From assembly GCF_039538765.1 (NCBI RefSeq), contig NZ_BAABCJ010000001.1:496001-560000 (forward strand): a DNA stretch of 64,000 nucleotides, in the 5' to 3' direction. Each line of letters begins with the position of its first letter. The stretch's first letter is position 1. Below are positions 32,570-40,354 of the stretch, piece by piece. A program made the position numbers and the translations under genes. The stretch comes from Zhihengliuella alba. Lineage in GTDB: Bacteria > Actinomycetota > Actinomycetes > Actinomycetales > Micrococcaceae. The notes beneath the pieces are model-generated. The model ran no database searches, was not told the origin of the DNA, and saw only the letters and a list, made by a program, of their open reading frames with translations.

Positions 32570-32587
32570 CGGGGGCGGACGCCCCCG
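32570..32587 (-). repeat. Perfect inverted repeat upstream of rsfS
   Basis: CGGGGGCGGACGCCCCCG is an 8-bp dyad around two central bases, ending 23 bases before the rsfS GTG and starting ten bases after the upstream stop codon. It may act as a terminator-like hairpin or limit rsfS translation; neither can be decided from sequence. Confidence 0.5.
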
Positions 32588-32596
32588 CAGACAAGT

Positions 32597-34213
32597 CTAG
32601 TTGCTGTTGACGATCATGATGATCCCGGCAACGAAGGTCCCGACGCCGACGGCGAGGGCCCCGAACGAGACGTAGAACCACTGGTTCGCACGGCGGATCC
32701 CCGCTGTGACCGAGTCCAGCGGATCGAGCCCCTGCGCGCTGGTGGCCGCGAGCGGCTGGACCGCGGCCTCGTCGGACGCCTCGGCTCCGGCCGGCGCCTC
32801 GTCCCGCCGGGCGGGGTCGGCCGGGGCTCCATGCCGTTCGGCCGTCTCGCGCAACTGCTCCGCCGTCGCGCCGCCGTGTGGGACGGGCTTGGTGCTGCGG
32901 CGCGGACCGCGCGGACCCTCGCGCGGGTCTCCGGCTGCGGACAAGTCCAGTTCGACTCCGCTGGTCGGCGGCCCGGAGATCCCGGTGTTGACCAGACGCT
33001 TCTCAGCCTCCGGATCCACGAACTGGTTCATGGCGCCGGTGAAGGGATCGGCGCTGACCTGGTTGAGCCGCTGGGCGTTCTCCGCCTCGAGCCGGCGCCG
33101 CTCGGCGATGCGCCGATTGATGATGGCGGCACGCGCGGCGCGTTCACGCTGCGTGGCCAACGTCTCCAGGTCGACCAGCCCGGTGTCCTCGCTCGCAGGC
33201 ACTGCCCCCTTCGCGGCGCCGACGCCGCCGTCGGGACTGGACGCCGGGGTGGTGCGGGGCCGTACACGCTGGCCGGCAGGGGTCCCCGCGGAGCCGGCGG
33301 GAGACTTCGGCGGGCGCGCCGCCCGTCGGGCGCGGAGAGCCTCCTCGACGCTCATCTCGGCGTCGGTCTTCCCAGCCGCGCCGTCGGGCCGGCCGGATTC
33401 AGCAGGCGTCGATGCGGACTTGTTCGGCAGGGCGGCGCCCGCGACGGGGTTGGGCGCGGTGTCCAGGTGGGCGGCCTCCTCCGCGGACGCGACTTCGGGG
33501 GCCTCGGCCGCCGCGGAGGATCCCTCCCGTCCGGAAGCCGCCTTGGCAGCGGCCAGCGCCTGCAGGCGCAGCTGTCGACGGGTCAGCGGCGCCGCCTCGT
33601 CCTCGCTGGGCTTCGGCTGGGCGCTTGCCTCCTCGGCGGCCCGCCGACGGCGCAATGCCTCGCGGTCCCGGGCGCGCTGGAGTGAGGATCGCTCGGTCCG
33701 CTCGGACCGCGGTGGAATCGCGTCGACCGGGGCCTCCGCAGCTCGGCGGCTGCGATTGGCTCGCTGGACCCGTTCTGCGGTCGTCTCCTCCTCGGCGGCT
33801 CGGGACGACGGCGCCTCCTCCGTCGACTGCAGGGCGGCGGCGCGCTTGCCTCGGCTCGCAGTCGAGCGCTGGCCCGGCTCGGCGGGCGACGGGTCGCCCC
33901 CCGCTGCCACGGTCTCGGCGCCGGAGGAGCCCGGGGACGCGGAGGGGTTCGACCCGGGGGCGGTCGAGGCCTCGGGAGTGCGGGAGCTCGGCTTCGACGG
34001 TTTGGGGGCGACGGGCGGAGCGTCCGGTCCGGAGGGCGCGGCCTTCGCCCGGTCTCCCGGGCCAGGGGCCGACGCGGCGCTGTCGACGGCCGCGCCCTGC
34101 TCCGTCCCCTCGGCGGGAGCGGGCTCGTCGGAGGCCCGACGGGCCTCCTCCTGCGCTCGCCTCAATTCACGCAGAGCCCGCCTGGTGAGTACAGGCTCTC
34201 CATCGTTGCTCAT
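32597..34213 (-). CDS. Large Ala/Arg-rich protein with one C-terminal membrane anchor
   Basis: A 538-residue protein of unknown function between nadD and rsfS. Most of it is low-complexity Ala/Pro/Glu/Arg sequence with charged helices. The block LTRRALRELRRAQEEARR at the N-terminus recurs as LTRRQLRLQALAAAKAA in the middle, with VEEALRARRAAR later. The last 30 residues are a single hydrophobic segment (YVSFGALAVGVGTFVAGIIM) ending in VNSN, so most of the protein is predicted to be cytoplasmic and tail-anchored. ATG at 34213 was chosen by ribosome-site spacing. A similar hypothetical occupies this position in related Micrococcaceae, as far as I recall. Confidence 0.75.
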   Translation of the reverse strand: MSNDGEPVLTRRALRELRRAQEEARRASDEPAPAEGTEQGAAVDSAASAPGPGDRAKAAPSGPDAPPVAPKPSKPSSRTPEASTAPGSNPSASPGSSGAETVAAGGDPSPAEPGQRSTASRGKRAAALQSTEEAPSSRAAEEETTAERVQRANRSRRAAEAPVDAIPPRSERTERSSLQRARDREALRRRRAAEEASAQPKPSEDEAAPLTRRQLRLQALAAAKAASGREGSSAAAEAPEVASAEEAAHLDTAPNPVAGAALPNKSASTPAESGRPDGAAGKTDAEMSVEEALRARRAARPPKSPAGSAGTPAGQRVRPRTTPASSPDGGVGAAKGAVPASEDTGLVDLETLATQRERAARAAIINRRIAERRRLEAENAQRLNQVSADPFTGAMNQFVDPEAEKRLVNTGISGPPTSGVELDLSAAGDPREGPRGPRRSTKPVPHGGATAEQLRETAERHGAPADPARRDEAPAGAEASDEAAVQPLAATSAQGLDPLDSVTAGIRRANQWFYVSFGALAVGVGTFVAGIIMIVNSN

Positions 34214-34250
34214 GCTATCCATTCCCCAGTCGTGAACCAGTGGTTGTGCC

Positions 34251-34844
34251 CTATTCGGCGGACCGCGTCCGTGTACCTGCAGGACCTGGGTCCCGGTACA
34301 GTCCGTGCTTCGCGATGTACTGCACCACGCCGTCCGGCACCAGGTACCAGACCGGGTGCCGGTTCCGCACCCGGTCCCGGCAGTCCGTCGAGGAGATCGC
34401 GAGGGCGGGTACTTCCAAAAGACTAACGTCGTTGCGTCCGAGATCCGGGAGGTCGTGCCCGGGCCGGGTCACCCCGACGAAATGCGCCAGGCTCCACAGC
34501 TCGCCGACGTCCTTCCAGGACATGATCTGGGCCAGCGCATCGGCGCCCGTGATGAAGAAGAGCTCGGCGTCCGGACGGTCCCGGCGGAGGTCCCGGAGGG
34601 TGTCGATCGTGTAGGTGGGCCCGCCGCGCTCGATGTCGACCCGGCTGACCGTGAATCTGGGATTCGACGCGGTCGCCACCACGGTCATCAGGTAGCGGTC
34701 CTCGGTCGGTGAGACCTTGCGGTGCTGCTTCTGCCAGGGCTCCCCGGTCGGCACGAAGACGACTTCGTCGAGATCGAACTCGGCCGCGACCTCGCTGGCG
34801 GCCACCAAGTGGCCATGGTGGATGGGGTCGAACGTGCCGCCCAT
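34251..34844 (-). CDS. nadD: Nicotinate-nucleotide adenylyltransferase
   Basis: Forms deamido-NAD from nicotinate mononucleotide and ATP. The recognised 197-residue frame has GGTFDPIHHGHLVAASEVA, TGADALAQIMSWKD and the ISSTDCRDRVR motif near the C-terminus. ATG at 34844 is the first canonical start in frame, but it cuts into the first strand of the fold: the preceding codons read RPLRLGV, as in other NadD proteins, with AGGAG still further upstream. A non-canonical start upstream, coupled to the neighbouring stop at 34879, is therefore possible and the true 5' end is uncertain. Confidence 0.92.
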   Translation of the reverse strand: MGGTFDPIHHGHLVAASEVAAEFDLDEVVFVPTGEPWQKQHRKVSPTEDRYLMTVVATASNPRFTVSRVDIERGGPTYTIDTLRDLRRDRPDAELFFITGADALAQIMSWKDVGELWSLAHFVGVTRPGHDLPDLGRNDVSLLEVPALAISSTDCRDRVRNRHPVWYLVPDGVVQYIAKHGLYRDPGPAGTRTRSAE

Positions 34845-34878
34845 GACCCCGAGCCGGAGCGGACGACCCTGCTCCTGC

Positions 34879-35100
34879 CTAGTGATGGCCGTGCTTGTTC
34901 GGGTGCTGGCGGTGCGGGTCGGCGACCTCGGCGTGCGGTGAGTGGCCCAGGCCGCGGTTGGCGAAGGAGACGGTGATCAGCAGCATGACCAGGAACAGCG
35001 CCATGATTCCGCCGCCGATGAGCAGCGCGAGATTGGTCGAGCCGCTCTCCTCTGCCGCTGCGGCAGCGACGGTACCGGTTGCAATGAGCTGATTGAGCAT
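34879..35100 (-). CDS. Small single-pass membrane protein with His-rich tail
   Basis: A 73-residue protein with an Ala-rich N-terminus, one membrane segment (LALLIGGGIMALFLVMLLIT) and a histidine-rich cytoplasmic or exposed tail (HSPHAEVADPHRQHPNKHGHH). It lies between proA and nadD, where a similar small hypothetical occurs in related genera. ATG at 35100 has AAGGGAG four bases upstream. The eight or so tail histidines could bind metal, but no partner gene supports this. It ends 35 bases before the nadD ATG. Confidence 0.7.
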   Translation of the reverse strand: MLNQLIATGTVAAAAAEESGSTNLALLIGGGIMALFLVMLLITVSFANRGLGHSPHAEVADPHRQHPNKHGHH

Positions 35101-35214
35101 GGGTCTCCCTTGGTCTTCGAGAAGGCGGCGGCGCCGCGCGTCGGCCCCGGCACGGGCAGTGGGCCTGAGGTTTGCTCCCCATGTTACCCATTGCCGCGCC
35201 CGTGCCACGAACAA

Positions 35215-35245
35215 CGCGCGGCTGCCCCGGGGGAACAGCCGCGCG
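35215..35245 (-). terminator. Terminator after proA
   Basis: CGCGCGGCTG (35215-35224) pairs perfectly with CAGCCGCGCG (35236-35245), eleven bases beyond the proA stop on the minus strand, followed by GTTGTTCG. It separates proBA from the nadD group. Confidence 0.75.
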
Positions 35246-35256
35246 TGCCGGTACCG

Positions 35257-36555
35257 CTAGCTGCGGATGTGCCCGTCGCCCTGCACGATCCACTTGGTGG
35301 TCGTCAGCTCCCGCAGGCCCATGGGGCCGCGCGCGTGCATCTTCTGGGTGGAGATGCCGACCTCGGCGCCGAGGCCGAGCTGCCCGCCGTCGGTGAAGCG
35401 GGTGGACGCGTTGACGATGACGGCCGCCGAGTCGATCTCGCGGATGAAGCGCTCCGAGTTGGCCAGATCGTTGGTCACGATGGCCTCGGTGTGCCCGGTC
35501 GAGTACTGGCGGATGTGGTCCAGGGCGGCGTCGAGGGAGTCGACGACGGCCACGGCGATGTCCAGATCGAGGTACTCCGTGGACCAGTCCTCGTCGGTCG
35601 CCGGGACGGTGTTCAGCCCCTGCGCGAGGTCCGCGGCGCGCTCGTCGACGTGGAGCCGGACCCCCGCCTCGGACAGGCCCTCGAGCACGCCCCGGGCCGC
35701 CGCGGCGTCCTTGTGGATGAGCAGCGTCTCGGCCGCATTGCACACCGATGTCCGGTGCGTCTTCGCGTTGACGATGATCGGCACGGCCAGCTCGTCGGGA
35801 GCCGAGGCGTCGAGGAAGAGGTGCACGTTGCCCTCGCCGGTCTCGATGACGGGGACGGTCGCGTTGTTGACCACGGCCTGGATGAGGTTGCGGCCGCCGC
35901 GCGGGATCAGCAGGTCGACCTTGCCCCGGGCACCCATCAGGGCGGTCGCGCCCGGGCGGCCGAGCTCGTCGATGCCCTGGACGGTGTCGGGGGGGAGTCC
36001 GACGCTCTCGAGGGCCTCGCGGATCAGGCCGATCAGGACCTTGTTGCTCTCCTCGGCGGCGGAGCCACCGCGGAGGAGGACGGCGTTGCCGCTCTTGAGG
36101 GCCAGCCCGGCGATGTCCACCGTCACGTTGGGGCGTGCCTCGTAGATGGCGCCGACGACGCCGATCGGAACGTGGATCTGCCGCAGCCGCAGTCCGTTGG
36201 GAAGGGTCTCGCCGCGCATGACCTCGCCGACCGGGTCGGGCAGGCCGCGCAGGTCCTCGAGGGAGGAGATCAGGCCGTCGACGCGCTGGTCGTCGAGCCG
36301 CAGCCGGTCCAGCAGCGCCTCCGAGGTGCCGTTCTCGCGGCCCCGCTCCAGGTCGCGGCCGTTGCCGGCGATGATCGCGGGCCGGTTGGCGTCGAGCGTC
36401 TCGGCGATCGCGGTGATCGCGCGGTCCTTCCAGTCGCGGTCGGCCTGGGCCAGCACGCGGGCGGCCTTCCGGGCCCGATCCGCCTTGGCCGCGATCACGG
36501 CGGCGACGTCGTCGTTCTGGGAAATTCCTGCGGTGGTCTCGGTGGTCTCAGTCAT
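35257..36555 (-). CDS. proA: Gamma-glutamyl phosphate reductase
   Basis: Second proline synthesis step, reducing glutamyl-5-phosphate to the semialdehyde with NADPH. The 432-residue aldehyde dehydrogenase-fold protein has IPIGVVGAIYEARPNVTVDI-type sequence, LLRGGSAAEESN, the catalytic cysteine in KTHRTSVCNAAETLL and the C-terminal GGQLGLGAEVGISTQKMHARG. It starts at ATG 36555, 52 bases after proB, and ends at a hairpin terminator. Motif order and length are normal. Confidence 0.97.
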   Translation of the reverse strand: MTETTETTAGISQNDDVAAVIAAKADRARKAARVLAQADRDWKDRAITAIAETLDANRPAIIAGNGRDLERGRENGTSEALLDRLRLDDQRVDGLISSLEDLRGLPDPVGEVMRGETLPNGLRLRQIHVPIGVVGAIYEARPNVTVDIAGLALKSGNAVLLRGGSAAEESNKVLIGLIREALESVGLPPDTVQGIDELGRPGATALMGARGKVDLLIPRGGRNLIQAVVNNATVPVIETGEGNVHLFLDASAPDELAVPIIVNAKTHRTSVCNAAETLLIHKDAAAARGVLEGLSEAGVRLHVDERAADLAQGLNTVPATDEDWSTEYLDLDIAVAVVDSLDAALDHIRQYSTGHTEAIVTNDLANSERFIREIDSAAVIVNASTRFTDGGQLGLGAEVGISTQKMHARGPMGLRELTTTKWIVQGDGHIRS

Positions 36556-36607
36556 GACTCCCCCTTCATGGGATGTTCGATCGACGGTGCGTGGACTCCG
36601 GGCGGCG

Positions 36608-37765
36608 CTAGATCACCACCAGGTCGTCGACGTGCACCACCGATCTGGCGTAGCGCTTGCCGAGCTTCTTGGACAGTTCGCGGGTGCTCTTGCCGAGCAT
36701 GGCGGGCAGCTCGTCGCTGGCGAAGTTGACGATGCCGCGGGCGACGATGCGGCCCTTGCGGTCCGTGAGATCGACGACGTCGCCGGCCTCGAACTCGCCG
36801 CTGGTCTCGACGATGCCCGCCGGCAGGAGCGACTTCTTGCCCCCGGCGATGGCGCGGACGGCGCCCGGGTCCATCACGAGTCGGCCGCTGGCCGAGGCGA
36901 GGTGCGCGAGCCAGAGCATGCGGGCGGAACGGCGCAGGCCGCGGGGCGCGAACCAGGTGCCGACGTCCTCGCCGCGCAGCACGCGGGCGACGTTCGCGGC
37001 CGACGTGACGAGCGCAGGGATGCCGGATTCGGAGGCCATCGTGGCCGCCTGGACCTTGGTGGCCATGCCACCGGTGCCGACTCCGGCCGACCCCGAGCCG
37101 CCGATCTCCACCTCGTCCAGATCCGACGGGCTGTCGACGCGCGCGATGCGTTTGGCGCCCTTGGACGGCGGGCCGTCGTAGACGGCGTCCACGTCGGAGA
37201 GCAGAACCAGCGCATCGGCCTTCGTGAGGTCCGCGACGAGTGCGGCCAGCCGGTCGTTGTCCCCGAAACGGATCTCGTGGGTGGCGACGGTGTCGTGCTC
37301 GTTGACGATGGGCAGGACGCCCAGGTCCAGCAGGCGGTTCAGCGTGCGGAAGGCGTTGCCGTACTGCTCGCGGCGGATGAGGTCCTCGGCCGTGAGCAGT
37401 ACCTGCCCGACCGTGACGCCGAACTTGGCGAACTCGTCGGTGTACTGGGACATGAGACGTCCCTGTCCGACGCTGGCCGCGGCCTGCTGCGTGGCGAGGT
37501 CCTTCGGCCGGCGCTTCAGGCCCAGCGGGGAGATGCCCGCGGCGATGGCACCGGACGAGACGAGGATGATCTCCGTGCCGGCGGCACGGGCGCGGCCGAG
37601 GGTGTCCACGAGAGCGATGAGCGCGTCCTCGCTGATCCCGCCGTCAACGGTCGTCAGGGAGGACGATCCGACCTTGACGACGATGCGGCCGGCCCGGGCG
37701 ATCTGGGACCGCTCGTTCACCGCCGACGGTTTTCGGGTCTGCTTCATCCTCAGCCGTTGCTTCAT
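36608..37765 (-). CDS. proB: Glutamate 5-kinase with PUA domain
   Basis: First proline step, phosphorylating glutamate. The 385-residue protein has an amino-acid kinase domain (RIVVKVGSSSLTT; LVSSGAIAAGISPLG; VGTGGMATKVQAATMA) and a C-terminal PUA domain (SLLPAGIVETSGEFEAGDVVD). The kinase normally is feedback-inhibited by proline. ATG at 37765 overlaps the obgE stop as ATGA; the sequence ATGAAGCA recurs 18 bases on, so a start at residue 7 is an alternative. obgE-proB-proA order is conserved in actinobacteria. Confidence 0.96.
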   Translation of the reverse strand: MKQRLRMKQTRKPSAVNERSQIARAGRIVVKVGSSSLTTVDGGISEDALIALVDTLGRARAAGTEIILVSSGAIAAGISPLGLKRRPKDLATQQAAASVGQGRLMSQYTDEFAKFGVTVGQVLLTAEDLIRREQYGNAFRTLNRLLDLGVLPIVNEHDTVATHEIRFGDNDRLAALVADLTKADALVLLSDVDAVYDGPPSKGAKRIARVDSPSDLDEVEIGGSGSAGVGTGGMATKVQAATMASESGIPALVTSAANVARVLRGEDVGTWFAPRGLRRSARMLWLAHLASASGRLVMDPGAVRAIAGGKKSLLPAGIVETSGEFEAGDVVDLTDRKGRIVARGIVNFASDELPAMLGKSTRELSKKLGKRYARSVVHVDDLVVI

Positions 37766-39333
37766 CCTCTGTCGCTGTCTCCTTCGGGGTCCGGCATCTT
37801 GTAGTTGGCCGATTCCGTCCAGATCCCAGCGTTGCGCTCGAACTCGAGCTCGTCGCGGGCGGCCTGCTTGGCCTCCCGGCGAGCCAGATGGTCCTCTCGC
37901 TTCTGCTGACGCGTCGGGCGATCGAACTCGTTCAACCGCACGTCCTGGCCACGGCGCGAACCCAGGAGTTCTGCGCCTGCGGCCATGGTGGGCTCCCAGT
38001 CGAAGACGACCGAGTCGTCCTCGTCGCCGATGACGACTGCATCGCCCGGCTTGGCACCGGCCTTGAACAGCCCGTCTTCGACACCCAGCTTGGCGAGGCG
38101 ATCGGCAAGGTACCCGACCGCTTCATCGTTGCGGAAGTCCGTCTGCTTGACCCAGCGAACCGGCTTCTCACCGATGATACGGAAGAGCGGCTCGAGATTC
38201 CGCTCTTCCCGCCGGATTGTGAATGGTCGTTGATTCACGGCACGAGGTTTGATAACGGGGGCCTTGACGACGGGCGGGGCCTCCTCGATTCTGGCCCGCG
38301 CTTCCGCGACCAATTCGGCCATGGCGAATGTCAGCTCGCGCAGCCCGGTGCGTGCCAGGGCCGAGATCTCGAAGACTCGATAGCCCCGTTTTTCCAGCTC
38401 CGGGCGAACAAAGGCGGCCATCTCCTCGCCGTCGGGCATGTCCACCTTGTTCAGGGCGACGAGCCGCGGACGCTCGTTCAGGGGGATGATCTGGCCGTCG
38501 GTCCCGGCGAAGGAGGAGTCGACCTGGTACTGCTCGAGCTCTCGCTCGATGACCTCCAGATCGCTGATCGGATCTCGGTCCGCCTCCAGCGTGCCGCAGT
38601 CGAGGACGTGCACCAGGGCGGCGCAGCGCTCGACGTGGCGCAGGAACTCGTGGCCGAGCCCCCTGCCCTCGCTGGCGCCCGGGATCAGGCCGGGGACGTC
38701 GGCGACGGTGAAGCGGGTCTCCCCCGCCTCGACGACGCCGAGGTTCGGCACCAGCGTGGTGAACGGGTACTCGGCGATCTTCGGGCGTGCCGCGGAGACG
38801 GCGGCGATCAGCGAGGACTTGCCGGCGGATGGGTAGCCGACGAGGGCCACATCGGCAACGGTCTTGAGCTCGAGCACGATGTCCCGCTTCTCGCCCTCGA
38901 TCCCGAGCAGGGCGAAACCGGGGGCCTTGCGCTTGCGGCTGGCCAGGGCCGCGTTGCCGAGGCCGCCGAGGCCGCCGGCAGCCGCCACGTATTCGGCGCC
39001 CTCGTCGATGAGGTCGGCGAGGATGTTGCCCTGCCGGTCCTTGACGACCGTGCCCTCGGGGACGGGGAGAACGAGCGCCTCGCCGTGCCTGCCGGGGCGC
39101 AGCCCGCCCTTGCCGCCCTCGCCGTTGCCGGCGTTGCGGTGGGGCAGGTGGTGGTAGCTGAGGAGGGTGGTGGTCTGGTGGTCGACGCGCAGGACGACGT
39201 CGCCGCCGTTGCCGCCGTTGCCGCCGTCGGGGCCGCCGAGCGGCTTGAACTTCTCCCGGTGGATGGAGACGCACCCGTGTCCGCCCGTGCCCCCTGACAC
39301 GTGCAGGACGACTCGGTCAATGAAAGCTGCCAC
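37762..39333 (-). CDS. obgE: GTPase ObgE/CgtA
   Basis: Obg is an essential GTPase in 50S assembly and growth control. The 523-residue protein has the glycine-rich Obg domain (VSGGTGGHGCVSIHREKF; GGPDGGNGGNGGDVVL), the G domain (GYPSAGKSS; TTLVPNLG; DVPGLIPGASEGRG; NKVDMPD) and a C-terminal OCT domain (FDWEPTMAAG) with a charged tail. GTG at 39333 has AAGGAG eight bases upstream. It follows rpmA-rplU across a strong terminator, so read-through or a separate promoter must serve obgE-proB-proA. Confidence 0.97.
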   Translation of the reverse strand: MAAFIDRVVLHVSGGTGGHGCVSIHREKFKPLGGPDGGNGGNGGDVVLRVDHQTTTLLSYHHLPHRNAGNGEGGKGGLRPGRHGEALVLPVPEGTVVKDRQGNILADLIDEGAEYVAAAGGLGGLGNAALASRKRKAPGFALLGIEGEKRDIVLELKTVADVALVGYPSAGKSSLIAAVSAARPKIAEYPFTTLVPNLGVVEAGETRFTVADVPGLIPGASEGRGLGHEFLRHVERCAALVHVLDCGTLEADRDPISDLEVIERELEQYQVDSSFAGTDGQIIPLNERPRLVALNKVDMPDGEEMAAFVRPELEKRGYRVFEISALARTGLRELTFAMAELVAEARARIEEAPPVVKAPVIKPRAVNQRPFTIRREERNLEPLFRIIGEKPVRWVKQTDFRNDEAVGYLADRLAKLGVEDGLFKAGAKPGDAVVIGDEDDSVVFDWEPTMAAGAELLGSRRGQDVRLNEFDRPTRQQKREDHLARREAKQAARDELEFERNAGIWTESANYKMPDPEGDSDRG

Positions 39334-39420
39334 GAGTGGGCTCCTTAGTCGGTGGGGTCGGTGTTGCTGGTGTGCGGGCCTCCACCGGCTGGCCGCTGGG
39401 GCCGGGCCGGTACTGCCCGA

Positions 39421-39460
39421 AAAGACGACTGGAGGGCGGGCCGCAGCCCACCCTCCAGTC
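39421..39460 (-). terminator. Intrinsic terminator after rpmA
   Basis: On the minus strand, a 14-bp stem (39460-39447 with 39442-39429, one mismatch) closed by a four-base loop is followed by CGTCTTTT. This is the most classical terminator in the window, ending rplU-rpmA before obgE. Confidence 0.9.
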
Positions 39461-39499
39461 TAGTAAAGGTCTTCGTTGACGAGGACCGTCTGCCGCTGC

Positions 39500-39754
39500 C
39501 TAGTCGGCGGAGACGATGTTCACCACGCGACGGCCTCGGCGAGTACCGAACTCGACCGAGCCGGCTGCGAGGGCGAACAGGGTGTCGTCGCCACCGCGGC
39601 CGACGTTGGCGCCGGGGTGGAAGTGTGTTCCACGCTGACGGACCAGGATCTCGCCAGCGGAGACGACCTGGCCACCGAAGCGCTTCACGCCAAGGTACTG
39701 AGCGTTGGAGTCGCGGCCATTGCGAGTGGAGCTTGCGCCCTTCTTATGTGCCAT
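39500..39754 (-). CDS. rpmA: 50S ribosomal protein L27
   Basis: L27 lies near the peptidyl transferase centre. The 84-residue protein begins MAHKKGASSTRNGRDSNAQY, with no cleavable N-terminal extension of the Firmicutes type, and has QVVSAGEILVRQRGT and the FALAAGSVEFGTRRGRR tail. It is 47 bases after rplU, and the two form a standard ribosomal pair ahead of obgE. Confidence 0.98.
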   Translation of the reverse strand: MAHKKGASSTRNGRDSNAQYLGVKRFGGQVVSAGEILVRQRGTHFHPGANVGRGGDDTLFALAAGSVEFGTRRGRRVVNIVSAD

Positions 39755-39801
39755 TGAATTTGCCTACCTTCGGATCAGGGGGTTGCTGGTCGCTCGTCGC
39801 C

Positions 39802-40122
39802 TCAGGCGATCGAGGTGACCTTGACCTTGGTCAGAGCGGAGCGGAAGCCCTGGCGCTTCTTGTAACCGGTCTTGTTCTTGTACTTCTGGATGACGATCTT
39901 CGGGCCGCGGAAGGACTCGACGACCTCGGCCGTCACCTTGACCTTGGCCAGCTCGTTGGCATCCGAGGTCACCTTGTCGCCGTCGACCAGCAGCAGGGCC
40001 GGAAGCTCAATGGTGCCGCCAGCAGCTACCGGAACGCGGTCAAGGTTCACGAAGTCTCCGACGGAGACCTTCTCCTGATGGCCGCCAGCGCGGACAATTG
40101 CGTACACCACTTTGGTACTCAC
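39802..40122 (-). CDS. rplU: 50S ribosomal protein L21
   Basis: L21 binds 23S rRNA with L20. The 106-residue product starts at GTG with STKVVYAIVRAGGHQEKVSV, and ends with the L21 signature YKNKTGYKKRQGFRSALT. A GTG at 40110, giving MVYAIVRAGG as in many L21 proteins, is an alternative start. Two candidate promoters lie in the 232-base gap upstream. It is the first gene of rplU-rpmA. Confidence 0.97.
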   Translation of the reverse strand: MSTKVVYAIVRAGGHQEKVSVGDFVNLDRVPVAAGGTIELPALLLVDGDKVTSDANELAKVKVTAEVVESFRGPKIVIQKYKNKTGYKKRQGFRSALTKVKVTSIA

Positions 40123-40269
40123 TTCTCTCGACAGTTCTTATCTCAATTACTGCGCTGCAGGTGACCCCAGAGGTTCGCGATTGCGACCTCTTAACAGCCC
40201 CGGGGAATGCGCTGTGCTTCTCACGCCGATTGGACAAGATCCGATGAGCGGCGTTCGCACCGAAGAACT

Positions 40270-40326
40270 AGATTACGCTAGTCCGGCCCACCGGGGCAAA
40301 TACAGCCCTCCCCGGCGAGTCGTCAA
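40270..40326 (-). promoter_or_regulatory. Candidate tandem promoters of rplU-rpmA
   Basis: On the minus strand, TTGACG (40326 to 40321) and TGTATT (40304 to 40299) are 16 bases apart; further on, TTGCCC (40299 to 40294) and TAATCT (40275 to 40270) are 18 bases apart. Both lie about 140-200 bases before rplU, leaving a long leader in which I saw no strong hairpin. Confidence 0.5.
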
Positions 40327-40354
40327 GGGGTCCCCTGCAACGTGGATCACAGGC

